Positions 41,810-50,945 of a stretch of DNA of 64,000 nt are shown one piece after another. Each line of letters opens with the position of its first letter. Within the stretch, counting starts at the first letter, position 1. Position numbers and translations under genes: made by a program. The notes under the pieces are model-generated. The model was not told the origin of the DNA. It made no database searches and saw nothing but the letters and a program-made list of their open reading frames with translations. This stretch comes from an uncultured Candidatus Melainabacteria bacterium (lineage in GTDB: Bacteria; Cyanobacteriota; Vampirovibrionia; Gastranaerophilales; Gastranaerophilaceae): NCBI GenBank assembly GCA_934699705.1, contig CAKUXD010000003.1, forward strand, positions 1 through 64,000, given 5' to 3'.

Positions 41810-44800
41810 TTACAAAATATTTGTTTGGCAGAAGTCCTTGTATGCACAATATTTACAAGAGTTTTTGTTGTTTGTTGGTTCAAATTCCATTTGATAAATT
41901 AAATCAATGACGTTTTTATATTTTGCGACAACTGCTTCGATTTCATCTTCTGTATAATTTACTTCTAAATTTTTTTCAAAATCTTCTGGAAATACCAAAA
42001 CTGTTCTAGCTACTTTGTTACCGCTTGTTTTTTCGTAAATATATTTATATAACGCCATTTGATTGTAATAATCTTCTTTTTCGCCATCTGGACAGACTTG
42101 TTTCAAGGTCTTTGCATTACCTGTTTTATAGTCATACAAAGTATATGAGCCATCTTTATTTTTATCAATTCTATCAAATTTTCCATAGAACTTATAACCG
42201 TTATCTTCAAAATCAATTCCTTCTTCTAAAGAATTAAATTCGTTTATAGGAGTTGAAATCATAAACGCATAGAACTTATCTAAAGCCTTTTCGCCTCTGC
42301 CTTCTATATTTTTTCTGTTTTCAAAATTAGACAACGGCAAGTTTGAAAGTTTTTTTCTAAATTCATCTATGAAAAACTCTTTTGACGGATATTCTTTATT
42401 TTTTATCGCATATTCTACAAATTTTTCGCAAGCATCGTGAACAGCTGTACCATAACTTAAATTATCTGAATTTCCGTCTTTTACTTCAAATTCAAAAACT
42501 TTTTCATATAAATATTGTCTTGGACAATTCAAATATTTGTTCATTAATGTTGGTGAAAAGTGTTTTATACCATTTAAGTATGATTTTACTAGTTCTGTAA
42601 AATCTTTTTTATAATCGTATTCTCGTTTTATTAAAAGCTCATTTACCTGTTGCCAATAAGAATTTTCATCATACTCAAATGGTTTAGGTTCTTTTTCAAG
42701 CATATCTTGAATCTTTACGATGTATTTTGTTGGTTTTCGAGATTTGCCCTCAATTGTTTCAGGGTAGGACATTCTTAATGTATGTTTTGCTCTTGTCATA
42801 GCAACATACATTAATTTTGTCAAATCTGAAGGTTTTATTTCGTTTTTTATTTCTTCATCTGTTTTATATTCAGAAATATCAAGAGGAATTTTCGATTTTA
42901 AAGATTTACTGCTACTTTCCCATTTATAAGTGTCAAGTGTCGGCATATAGACATATTCAAATTCTCGACCTTTAGAACTATGATAGGTGCATAATTGTAT
43001 GGCGTTTAATGTTACAGGTGCTTTATCTGTACAAATTTTATCTTCATCATCAACAATAGACTTTAAGTATGTATAAAATTCTTCTAAAAAGCTCGTTTTA
43101 TAAACTTCAGAAAAACCCACAGCTTCATCTACAAACTTTTTAAGTCCTGCGATACTTTCTGTTTGATTAATTTCTGTATTCAAGTAATAATCAAAAATAC
43201 CAGTTTTTGCACCTATTTCAAGCACAGTATTTTTAATATTTTCTTTTGTCATGTATTCTCTTAGATAATCATAAGTTTTTAAGAAATTTTCAAATTTTTC
43301 CCCGTCAACGAAATTTTCTTTAGGAATACTTCTCAACGCTTCGACAAAAGTTTTTTTCTTTGAAACTTCTTTATATAAAATTTGGTAGTCTTTTGGATTA
43401 ATACTGAACGGCTTCATCATAAGTAGTTCAAATATTCTGGCGGAATGCATTTCGGGATCAATTAAAAATTGAATGTAGAAAAACAAAAGATTTACTGCAG
43501 GAATTGTGAAAATATCTTTTCCTTCTTTCAATTCAAACGGAATATTTCTTGCTTTAAGCATTTCGCCAAAAGTTTGAGCCTCTGCATTTGAACGAGTAAG
43601 AATTGCAATTTCTGAATACTTATTTTTGCCAGTTTTATTGTCTATTGGACACTCAGGAGAGTTAATCAACGCTTCAATTTCTTTTACAATTTCAATATAT
43701 TCTTGCATCACATCAGCGTATTTATAAAATCTTACAGACTTATCTTTTAATATAATTTCTTCATTTTTAGCAATCAAATTTTTATTTATTGGATTTCCGT
43801 CTGAATCTTTAAAGTTATTAGAGTTCTGCAAACTTAACGGATCTTGTGCAATAACCGCTCTTGCCGTATCAAGAATGCTTTGTGTTGAACGCATATTTTC
43901 TGTTAAGCAAATTATTTTTGTATCAGGAAAATTTTTCAAATAATTCTCAATAGTATCAAGTTTTGCCCCCTGAAAACGATAAATAATTTGGTCGTCATCA
44001 CCCACAACAAAGACGTTTTGAGTTTCAAGTTCACGAGAAAGAGCAAAAACTATTTCATTTTGAGATTTATTTGTGTCTTGATATTCATCAACCATAATAT
44101 ATTCATATCTGTTTGCAATCTGGTTTAAAAATGAAGGAGTAAATTCAAATTTTTCAAGTACCATGTTAATCATATCGTTAAAATCGATATATCTTTGTTT
44201 GGCCATTTTGTTTTGATAAAGTTCATAAAATTGCCAAAGTTCTTTTGCTTGTTCAACTTTTTTTACTGCGCTTTCTTTTTTGTCATAAGGAGGTTTTTTA
44301 TATCTTTTATTTCGACCTTGTTCAACATCTTCGATTAAAGTCTGAAATTTTTCAATTTCAGGTTCCCAATCAGGATTTTCTTTTAGATTTTTAAAGAATT
44401 GTTCCTTTGTTAAACGATTTTGTTTTATAGCATCAATTCCTTTTTTTATTTCACTAATATAAGCATAAGGATCATTTTTTTCTGTTCTGAAGTAAACTGG
44501 TTGAATTTCATCAATACATTCTTTTATCAAGGCTTTAGATATGGTATTCGTAATTACTTTATAATTTGCAGGAATTTCAAAATCTTCAGCAAATTCATCA
44601 ATAATACTGCCACAAAAACTGTGATAAGTAAAAATTTGAACCCCTGAAGATATCACACCTAAATCATCTTCAATACGCTTTTTCATTTCATTTGCTGCTG
44701 CATCAGTAAAAGTTAGACAAAGAATTTTTTCCGGAGTTATATTTTTTGCTAACATATTTTTAATACGTTCGATAATTGTAAAAGTTTTACCAGTTCCAGG

Positions 44801-44896
44801 TCCAGCGAGGACAAGGTATTTTCCATTAATACTGTCAATACATTTTTGTTGAGATTTGTTTGGTGTAATCTTTTTTTGCTCTGCTTTTGTAGTCAT
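41810..44896 (-). CDS. UvrD-like helicase fused to an iron-sulfur PD-(D/E)XK nuclease
   Basis: This 1028-residue superfamily 1 helicase has Walker A LAGPGTGKTFTI (near residue 31), the Walker B/motif II MVDEYQDTNKSQ, DDDQIIYRFQGA and motif VI VAMTRAKHTL. The C-terminal third is a RecB-type nuclease (GKFDRIDKNKDGSYTLYDYKTG). An iron-sulfur set of cysteines is visible: one in LNCPRQYLY and Cys1014, Cys1017 and Cys1023 in CKYCAYKDFC. It probably processes broken DNA ends like AddA/RecB, perhaps without an AddB partner. It has its own promoter, and a WYL regulator lies just upstream. Confidence 0.9.
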   Translation of the reverse strand: MTTKAEQKKITPNKSQQKCIDSINGKYLVLAGPGTGKTFTIIERIKNMLAKNITPEKILCLTFTDAAANEMKKRIEDDLGVISSGVQIFTYHSFCGSIIDEFAEDFEIPANYKVITNTISKALIKECIDEIQPVYFRTEKNDPYAYISEIKKGIDAIKQNRLTKEQFFKNLKENPDWEPEIEKFQTLIEDVEQGRNKRYKKPPYDKKESAVKKVEQAKELWQFYELYQNKMAKQRYIDFNDMINMVLEKFEFTPSFLNQIANRYEYIMVDEYQDTNKSQNEIVFALSRELETQNVFVVGDDDQIIYRFQGAKLDTIENYLKNFPDTKIICLTENMRSTQSILDTARAVIAQDPLSLQNSNNFKDSDGNPINKNLIAKNEEIILKDKSVRFYKYADVMQEYIEIVKEIEALINSPECPIDNKTGKNKYSEIAILTRSNAEAQTFGEMLKARNIPFELKEGKDIFTIPAVNLLFFYIQFLIDPEMHSARIFELLMMKPFSINPKDYQILYKEVSKKKTFVEALRSIPKENFVDGEKFENFLKTYDYLREYMTKENIKNTVLEIGAKTGIFDYYLNTEINQTESIAGLKKFVDEAVGFSEVYKTSFLEEFYTYLKSIVDDEDKICTDKAPVTLNAIQLCTYHSSKGREFEYVYMPTLDTYKWESSSKSLKSKIPLDISEYKTDEEIKNEIKPSDLTKLMYVAMTRAKHTLRMSYPETIEGKSRKPTKYIVKIQDMLEKEPKPFEYDENSYWQQVNELLIKREYDYKKDFTELVKSYLNGIKHFSPTLMNKYLNCPRQYLYEKVFEFEVKDGNSDNLSYGTAVHDACEKFVEYAIKNKEYPSKEFFIDEFRKKLSNLPLSNFENRKNIEGRGEKALDKFYAFMISTPINEFNSLEEGIDFEDNGYKFYGKFDRIDKNKDGSYTLYDYKTGNAKTLKQVCPDGEKEDYYNQMALYKYIYEKTSGNKVARTVLVFPEDFEKNLEVNYTEDEIEAVVAKYKNVIDLIYQMEFEPTNNKNSCKYCAYKDFCQTNIL

Positions 44897-44922
44897 ATTT
44901 TTCTCCTTAACTTTATGTATTG

Positions 44923-44950
44923 ACTATATTGTTACATGCGATAATGTCAA
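44923..44950 (-). promoter_or_regulatory. Promoter of the helicase-nuclease gene
   Basis: On the minus strand TTGACA (44950-44945), a 16-bp spacer and TATAGT (44928-44923) lie upstream of an AAGGAG site and the ATG at 44896, leaving an untranslated leader of about 20 nt. Confidence 0.7.
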
Positions 44951-44961
44951 ATTCGGACGTA

Positions 44962-45933
44962 TTATTTTTCATAAATTTTAGATACCAATTTTAAATTATC
45001 CATGTACTCTTTGCGTAATTCTTTTGGTGCTAAAATTTCAACTTTATTTCCCCATTTGAAAACGTGCCACATGATTGATTTATCACCACTTGCTTTAAAC
45101 TTTACAATCACAGATCCGTCTTTTTGTTGTTCAAATTTTTGTGTTGGGTGAAAATTGTAATTAATAACGTCTTGGGCAATTTCTTTATCAAATTTAAGTT
45201 TTACGTTAAGGATTTTTCCAAAATATGCACTAAATGAGCGTTTTGAAAATTCATCAAGGTTGAAATCTTGTCTGTCAAAATTGGTCATTGTAACTTCTAA
45301 ATCGCTAAATTTATTTAAAAGATATGTGTAAATGTCGTTTCCTTTTGCTTTTTCTCTTGCTATGAGGTAAATTTTTTCACCATAAATAAGTCCTAAAGGT
45401 TCAATATAACGTTTTTTATCGTGGTATGTCCCTGTAACGATTAAACATTCTTTCATTGCTTTTCGAATTTTAATAAGTGTTTCATCATCAATGTGATATT
45501 GAATTGTTTGTCGAACGGCATAACCTTCTGTTTGTAAAATTAAATCAATGTTATTTGTAACAGATGACAAACTTTTTTTACTTAAATTTTTAATTTTTTC
45601 AGCGACTTGTTCTAATGTTTTTTTCATTTCTTTATTAGTCGTACGTTTTTGAAATTGTTCAATTGATGCAATTTCTTCAGGTGTAAACCAAATAAATTCT
45701 TTTATTGAATAATCAACAAACCCCCAGTGTTTTTTGTTATCTGTTGTTTCAATTTCTTGAACATTAGGTAAAATATTTATTAAGCTATCACGCATTCTTT
45801 CTGCGGTGCGCCTTGAAACATTGTAACGCTCAATTATATCATCAAGCGTTATTCCTAAAGGTTTTGACGCCATAAAAATAGCCAATTCAATAATGTCTGA
45901 AACTCTTGAATATCTTGGTTTATCTTGTGCCAT
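44962..45933 (-). CDS. WYL-domain transcriptional regulator
   Basis: The N-terminal winged helix (about residues 8-75; SRVSDIIELAIFMASKPLGI, RYNVSRRTAERMRDSLI) binds DNA. The WYL ligand-sensing domain lies in the middle (about 145-215; GTYHDKKRYIEPLGLIYGEKIYLIA). A WCX-like C-terminal extension follows. WYL proteins sense nucleic acid or nucleotide ligands and often control DNA repair or phage defence. The next gene on the same strand is the helicase-nuclease, 65 bp away, which is the most likely target. Confidence 0.85.
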   Translation of the reverse strand: MAQDKPRYSRVSDIIELAIFMASKPLGITLDDIIERYNVSRRTAERMRDSLINILPNVQEIETTDNKKHWGFVDYSIKEFIWFTPEEIASIEQFQKRTTNKEMKKTLEQVAEKIKNLSKKSLSSVTNNIDLILQTEGYAVRQTIQYHIDDETLIKIRKAMKECLIVTGTYHDKKRYIEPLGLIYGEKIYLIAREKAKGNDIYTYLLNKFSDLEVTMTNFDRQDFNLDEFSKRSFSAYFGKILNVKLKFDKEIAQDVINYNFHPTQKFEQQKDGSVIVKFKASGDKSIMWHVFKWGNKVEILAPKELRKEYMDNLKLVSKIYEK

Positions 45934-46308
45934 AAAATCTCCTGTTCTTATACAACCGAATGTGTCTTATTTATCATGATACTATAAAAAATTTAAATAT
46001 TATTTTGGGCAGTCCATTTTTAAATTTTTCTCAAACTCATCGAAAAAGCTAACTCAAGCATAATTCTTATAGTATCAATTTATGTTTATTGTTTGATTAT
46101 AAAATAGTTTAATAAAAAATACATTTACCCTTTGTCAAAAGTTGATAAAAATACATTATATCAAAATCTTACATAGAAGAATTGGATTAAAACACGAAAA
46201 AGGTTTTAAAGAGTTATATAACGATTTAATTGATATTATAAATGACCAAAAGAGATTACTTGTAAGTTTTACAAGTAATCTCTTTTAAATTTTTATAAAT
46301 CTAATTTA
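45934..46308. other. 375-bp intergenic region with a possible small ORF
   Basis: A TTG-initiated frame at 46142-46288 (48 codons, containing LKHEKGFKELYNDLIDIINDQKR) has protein-like composition but no clear ribosome binding site. It may be a gene remnant. Its 3' end overlaps the hairpin at 46251-46283. The rest is AT-rich with no recognisable feature. Confidence 0.3.
46251..46283. terminator. Hairpin terminator downstream of the phosphate transporter
   Basis: A perfect 15-bp stem (46251-46265 with 46269-46283) has a GTT loop. It lies 25 bp beyond the Pit stop on the minus strand, with only short T runs on either side. Confidence 0.7.
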
Positions 46309-47319
46309 TTAAAACAAAATATGATATAAATAATACAAACTTGCAGAGATAATCATACACATAGGAATAGTCATAACCCACGCAAATATAATATTTTTAA
46401 CAATTCCCCATTTAACTTGATTTGCATGCATAGTCGAGCCAACACCCATTATTGACGTTGAAATAACGTGTGTTGTAGATAATGGAATACCAAAATGCGA
46501 AGCTGCTATAATTATTGATGCTGCTGATGTTTCAGCTGCAAAGCCGTGGATAGGTTTTAGACGAATAATTTTACTTCCAATTGTTTTAATAATCTTCCAA
46601 CCTCCAGACATTGTCCCCGCAGCCATTGTAATAGCACACGCAATTACAACGTATTTTGGAATTTCTAAATCGCCAGAGGAAGTGCCAACTACTCCACAAC
46701 TAAACAATGCCAACGATATTATCCCCATTGTTTTTTGAGCATCATTTGTACCATGGCTTAAAGCCATTAAACCAGCAGAGATTAATTGATACTTTCTAAA
46801 ATGTTTATTTACCCAATCCGGAGAACTTTTGTAGAATAACCACAATAAAAGTAACATAAATAAAAAACCTGCAATAAATCCAAAAACAGGAGATGTAAAC
46901 ATTGGAATAATAACTTTATCTACCAATGACATAACTTTTACACAGCCAAAACCAGCATGTATTATTGCAGCTCCAATTAAGCCACCTATTAATGCGTGCG
47001 AAGAACTTGAAGGTAAAGCAAAATACCAAGTTATCAAATTCCAAATAATTGCCCCTAAAAGAGCAAAGAATAAAACTTTTAAGGTTACAACTGAAGAATC
47101 AACAATTCCAGAACCTATTGTTTTTGCAACATGTGTTCCTAATAAAGCACCCACCATGTTAAGCACTGCACTTATGATTACTGCTTGTTTTGGTGTTAAA
47201 ACCTTTGTAGAAACTATTGTTGCTATTGCATTTGCACAGTCATGAAATCCGTTTATATATTCAAAAGCAAGTGCTGCAATAATTACTAAAAATAATACTA
47301 ATATTATATGAATGTCCAT
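46309..47319 (-). CDS. PiT-family inorganic phosphate transporter
   Basis: This ion-coupled low-affinity phosphate transporter has 336 residues and about ten helices. Two repeated PiT signatures are visible: FEYINGFHDCANAIATIVSTK near the N-terminus and ALSHGTNDAQKTMGIISLAL in the second half. It is 2 nt downstream of the PhoU-like gene, the common accessory pairing. The substrate is likely metal-phosphate or phosphate; direction and coupling ion cannot be read from sequence. Confidence 0.93.
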   Translation of the reverse strand: MDIHIILVLFLVIIAALAFEYINGFHDCANAIATIVSTKVLTPKQAVIISAVLNMVGALLGTHVAKTIGSGIVDSSVVTLKVLFFALLGAIIWNLITWYFALPSSSSHALIGGLIGAAIIHAGFGCVKVMSLVDKVIIPMFTSPVFGFIAGFLFMLLLLWLFYKSSPDWVNKHFRKYQLISAGLMALSHGTNDAQKTMGIISLALFSCGVVGTSSGDLEIPKYVVIACAITMAAGTMSGGWKIIKTIGSKIIRLKPIHGFAAETSAASIIIAASHFGIPLSTTHVISTSIMGVGSTMHANQVKWGIVKNIIFAWVMTIPMCMIISASLYYLYHILF

Positions 47320-47321
47320 TT

Positions 47322-47963
47322 TTACCCCTGTCTTAAAATAATATTCATAACCTCATCAGAAACTGCATAACAACTGTCCAGTGCAACTTCCATGTCTTTG
47401 TAAATATCTTTTAATTTTATAACATCAATCGTTTCAAAATCTCCTGAGAATAAATCTTTTATCGCAGAGTTTATAATTTCATCGCCTCTCATTTCAATTT
47501 TTTTCATTTGTAGATTACTTGCGGTAATTTTTTTGATTTGAGGAACTTTTTTGACTGTTTTTATCATAGAATGTAACTCGTCAGTTGCTTTTAAAAGTTC
47601 CACCCCATGTTTTTTCATATCATCATTAAAAACTTCTATATTATAGAGGTTTAAATTTAAACAAACTCTAACTATTCTTTTTGTAATTTTGTTTATCAAG
47701 GAAATTATTTTTTGAATATCCTCAGGCTCCATTGGAGTTACAAAAGTGCTATTTAATTTTTTAAATGTTTCTCTTAGTATTGTTGCACTTTCCTTCTTTA
47801 ATTCTTTTGCCTGCAAAATTGATTTATCAGAAACATTTGTTGCAAGAATATCATTTAATAATTTTGCCGATTGCATACTTACTTCTGTACATTTTTCAAA
47901 TAAATCATAAAATACTTCATTTTTTGGTGGTAGTAAGTAGTTCATTAAGTTAAATTTACCCAT
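47322..47963 (-). CDS. DUF47/PhoU-like accessory protein of the Pit transporter
   Basis: This 213-residue all-helical protein has PhoU-like repeats (KCTEVSMQSAKLLNDILATN; IKLKDIYKDMEVALDSCYAVSDEV). DUF47 proteins are encoded with Pit transporters and are thought to regulate phosphate uptake by direct contact. The two genes form an operon. The upstream region has a long perfect hairpin at 47993-48028. Confidence 0.9.
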   Translation of the reverse strand: MGKFNLMNYLLPPKNEVFYDLFEKCTEVSMQSAKLLNDILATNVSDKSILQAKELKKESATILRETFKKLNSTFVTPMEPEDIQKIISLINKITKRIVRVCLNLNLYNIEVFNDDMKKHGVELLKATDELHSMIKTVKKVPQIKKITASNLQMKKIEMRGDEIINSAIKDLFSGDFETIDVIKLKDIYKDMEVALDSCYAVSDEVMNIILRQG

Positions 47964-47992
47964 TTTTTATCCTTTCTTTTTTTTACTAAAAA

Positions 47993-48028
47993 AATAATCT
48001 TAGTTAATAGTTATTAACTAAGATTATT
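47993..48028 (-). terminator. Perfect 17-bp inverted repeat upstream of the PhoU-Pit operon
   Basis: AATAATCTTAGTTAATA (47993-48009) and its exact inverse (48012-48028) flank a GT centre. On the minus strand the stem runs into a TTTTTTT tract before the operon's ribosome binding site. It has the shape of an intrinsic terminator in the leader, acting as an attenuator or ending a lost upstream transcript, but could also be an operator. Confidence 0.6.
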
Positions 48029-48319
48029 TTCAAATCGTACTAAATTTTATTTTGTTATATTTAATTGTACTTGCCAGTACAAATTTTAACTGTTGTTTTA
48101 TAAAAATATATTTGTTATACAGAGATTTCAGACTTTTTATTATAAGTCGTTTTTCATAAAGTTTCAGTCTTTTTTTATATTTCTTCAACATGACCAATTT
48201 ATTAATATCTCCACTTAGATACTATCAAATAAAAATAGAAAATCAACAAATAAATTATTTATTTTATTATAAATTTTTCATTCAAAATACTAAAAAAATT
48301 ATATTCTTCAAATTTAGTA

Positions 48320-48490
48320 AAATAAGTAATTTGTGTTACTAGCAAATTTTGCAGTTGCTTCTTCAATTGACACTTTGTGTGATTTTGCATATAACATCTT
48401 CCCCTTGATTAAATTTTTCTTTACACTGTACAAGGATGCTTTATGAACATATAGAATACATTCCTGATGGTCTTCACCCAAATTGCAGAT
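48320..48490 (-). pseudogene. Possible decayed small gene
   Basis: A minus-strand frame without a good start runs from about 48490 to a TAA near 48320 and includes GKMLYAKSHKVSIEEATAKF. An overlapping frame (48627-48421) contains NKPQAFKNITSAIWVK; the two would join with one frameshift. Composition is protein-like, but I recognise no family. It may be debris at the transposon edge. Confidence 0.3.
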
Positions 48491-48595
48491 GTTATATTCT
48501 TAAATGCTTGGGGTTTATTTGGGACATTTGAATTGTAATTAATTAGCCTTTGTTCCCTAACATGTTTGGAACACAGCGGTTTTATCCAGATTGAC

Positions 48596-48630
48596 TGAAA
48601 GTGGACGAAAGGTAACTTTTTGTCCACTTT
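48596..48630. other. Strong hairpin without T run
   Basis: GAAAGTGGAC (48596-48605) pairs exactly with GTCCACTTTC (48621-48630); the inner AAAG/CTTT extends it. No T run follows on either strand, so a terminator is unlikely. It is near the presumed left edge of the mobile segment and could be a protein or transposase site. Confidence 0.45.
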
Positions 48631-48747
48631 CTGTCACAAAAAAGTCTGGTATAAATCCGAGCAAATCGCTAAAACTCAAACACACCATATATTTTAGCGA
48701 TGACACATTCAGGACAAAAAAGTTTCATTTGAAATTGTAATTTTTTA

Positions 48748-48767
48748 AGTCGGAAGAAAGTCGGAAG
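48748..48767 (+). repeat. Paired AGTCGGAAG sites, candidate left-end transposase binding sites
   Basis: AGTCGGAAG occurs at 48748-48756 and again at 48759-48767, one helical turn apart. The inverted form (TTCCGACT, 54414-54421) lies just upstream of the transposase gene, facing inward. Repeated short sites at both ends in inward orientation are typical for MuA/TnsB-type transposases. The exact termini and target duplication are not determined. Confidence 0.4.
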
Positions 48768-48887
48768 TATTTATTACATTTGAATATCAGTAAATTTTCC
48801 CACTATAATGTATTACAAAATAACTAAAATTAACTTTAAAATATATCGATTTCAGTCAAGAATAATGATATTTACAAACAAATTCTA

Positions 48888-49826
48888 TTAGCAAAATTCT
48901 TTGAGAAATTCATCTAAATTCATTATTTTTTTGTCCTTTGTATTAGCATATATGTGTTTAAAACAAGCTTTCATGAAAGTATCGTGAGTTTTTCCATCAT
49001 CTGTGAGTAATATATCAAAATTATTCATATGTGCAATGTACGTAGTATCATTTGGTGTATCTTTATCAACTTTTTTACCTTGAATTAGGCAATAGTCAAT
49101 TAAAAAATCATCTGCCTTAAATTTACGAAAAGCAAAACTATTTTTAGGGATTTCGTAGTTTACAATTTTACGAAAGTTTCTTAGTGATGTTTCTCCAAGA
49201 TTAAAACGATGTAATACACTTGCAACATTACTACATCTCCACCAAAATCTTAGTAAAGATATAAAGGTATTTTGGTCAAATTCTTTTTGTTTATGTAGAA
49301 ATATATTCATTTCATTTACCGCAAAATTATATTTATATATAAAATTGTAGCAATATTTCTTCCACATTATTACATTGTACACTTTAATATCATCTTTTAA
49401 CTCATCAAAAAATATTTGAAGATTATTTGTTGTATTTATTTTAAATATATGAGATTGTTCTACATCATATTCATAAATTTTGTTATCTTTATCATTGTAA
49501 TAGTATATATCTTTAACTTTTGCTGCACTATATATTTGCGTCCACTTAAAGCCACTTTTTAATTCCTTTTCAATTACCTCTGAAGCTGCATCAATTATAT
49601 CATTTTCGCAATATTCTTTTATAAAATCTACATAATAATTATAATCTTCATAAAGATTATTCTTATACAAAAACGGTAATCTCTGTTTTAATAATGTTTC
49701 AGTAGCATAAAACTTTAGAGTCTTTCCTATTTTTGGTTTTATGTTACTCTTTTTTATTAATTCAATTTTTTCTCGTTTTAATATGTTAACGTCAACAATT
49801 ATTTTTTTTACCATATACTCACACAT
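48888..49826 (-). CDS. PIN-like domain protein, cargo of the transposon
   Basis: The N-terminus (KKIIVDVNILK) carries a PIN-type Asp strand. The C-terminus has the rest of the pattern: NDTTYIAHMNNFDILLTDDG (residues about 259-278), then NLDEFLKEF. About 200 unusual residues rich in Tyr, Lys and Asn lie between. PIN folds are usually metal-dependent RNases or nickases. The gene follows fic by 15 nt, so the two are probably co-expressed. Start may be the second Met (49814). I do not recognise a named family. Confidence 0.5.
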   Translation of the reverse strand: MCEYMVKKIIVDVNILKREKIELIKKSNIKPKIGKTLKFYATETLLKQRLPFLYKNNLYEDYNYYVDFIKEYCENDIIDAASEVIEKELKSGFKWTQIYSAAKVKDIYYYNDKDNKIYEYDVEQSHIFKINTTNNLQIFFDELKDDIKVYNVIMWKKYCYNFIYKYNFAVNEMNIFLHKQKEFDQNTFISLLRFWWRCSNVASVLHRFNLGETSLRNFRKIVNYEIPKNSFAFRKFKADDFLIDYCLIQGKKVDKDTPNDTTYIAHMNNFDILLTDDGKTHDTFMKACFKHIYANTKDKKIMNLDEFLKEFC

Positions 49827-49841
49827 TTTAGTTATAAAATA

Positions 49842-50897
49842 TCAATCTTTCGTATACCAAGCTCCACGGGTTTTTCCGTGTTTTGTAAGGTAATTATTTT
49901 CAACCAAACTTGATAAATGTTTTTTGATTGTATTTATATTTGTTCCTGTTAATTCAGACAATTCAGATATTGTTGCCCTGTCTTTTGTTTCAAAAACTTC
50001 CATGATTTTTGCTGATATTTCCGGCAAATCTAAATTAGATTTAACGGAAGTATTTGCGTGTTCAATCTTATATTCAAGTCTTATTTTTTGCTTTTGCAAG
50101 GTTTTCAAGAAAAACATCAACCATGGTTCGTAATCAGGTTCTTTATTTAAAGTCGTTTGAGTTTGTCTTAAAGCCCTATAATAACCCTCTTTATTATCTT
50201 CAATTATTGATTCTGTTGAACTATAAGGCACATACGCATAGCCAGATTTTAGCAATAAAAGGTTCGTCAACGCTCTTGATAATCTACCATTTCCGTCTTG
50301 AAATGGGTGAATAGCAAGAAAATTTACTACAAAAACCCCAATAACTATCAATGGGTGATAATATCTCTCCGACAAATTTTTATTAGTCCATTCAACAAGT
50401 TCTTGCATTTTTAAAGGAGTTTCAAATGGCGTTGCTGTTTCAAATACCACTCCAAGTTCTTTACCTTCGCTATCATATGCTGCTACTGCATTTGAAATCT
50501 TTTTGTATTCGCCTTTGTGTTTTTCATCTTTTGATGAATATTCAAGCAAAATTTTGTGTAATTGTTTTATATAATTTTCTGATAATGGGATAACTTCCCA
50601 ATCTTCAAAAATTGTGTCAGCAAGTTTTGCATAACCAGCAACTTCTTCTTCATCACGATTTGCAAAAGATTGTTTGTTGATTCTTGATAAAAGTTCTTCT
50701 ACTTGCTTATCGTTTAGTTTGTTGCCCTCAATACGGTTTGAAGAACCAACACTTTCAATAGTTGCAACCTTTTTTAATGCTCTTAATTTTTCAGGAGCCA
50801 TTTTGCCCAATAACTTCCAAGAACCTTTAAACTCATCAATTTCAGAGATAATTGAAAGCATTTGATTTGATATTTTTATATCTAAATTTTCTAACAT
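49842..50897 (-). CDS. Fic-domain protein with built-in inhibitory motif
   Basis: This 351-residue Fic protein has HPFQDGNGRLSR (197-208), the complete catalytic motif for AMP transfer to target proteins. An N-terminal inhibitory motif SNRIEG (53-58) marks class II enzymes, where Glu57 blocks ATP. A C-terminal winged helix (SAKIMEVFETKDRATISELS) suggests DNA binding or autoregulation. It lies 48 bp downstream of the recombinase-like gene as transposon cargo. With the PIN-like gene it could form a toxin or defence module. Confidence 0.9.
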   Translation of the reverse strand: MLENLDIKISNQMLSIISEIDEFKGSWKLLGKMAPEKLRALKKVATIESVGSSNRIEGNKLNDKQVEELLSRINKQSFANRDEEEVAGYAKLADTIFEDWEVIPLSENYIKQLHKILLEYSSKDEKHKGEYKKISNAVAAYDSEGKELGVVFETATPFETPLKMQELVEWTNKNLSERYYHPLIVIGVFVVNFLAIHPFQDGNGRLSRALTNLLLLKSGYAYVPYSSTESIIEDNKEGYYRALRQTQTTLNKEPDYEPWLMFFLKTLQKQKIRLEYKIEHANTSVKSNLDLPEISAKIMEVFETKDRATISELSELTGTNINTIKKHLSSLVENNYLTKHGKTRGAWYTKD

Positions 50898-50945
50898 ATC
50901 GTACCCAATTAGACCTAATACGACCTAATAGTATATTATTTTTAT

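Larger units (their letters stand above)
47964..48887. other. 924-bp low-coding region between the phosphate operon and the mobile segment
   Basis: The stretch holds the hairpin at 47993-48028, a short palindrome (TTGTACTTGCCAGTACAA near 48064-48082), a possible decayed minus-strand reading frame at 48320-48490, the hairpin at 48596-48630 and the paired AGTCGGAAG sites near 48750. No intact gene is visible. It probably contains one edge of the mobile segment. Confidence 0.5.

Noticed and set aside
48421..48627. Minus-strand ORF of 68 codons
   Set aside because: No ribosome binding site or recognisable domain, and an overlapping frame looks equally protein-like; treated only as possible gene debris.
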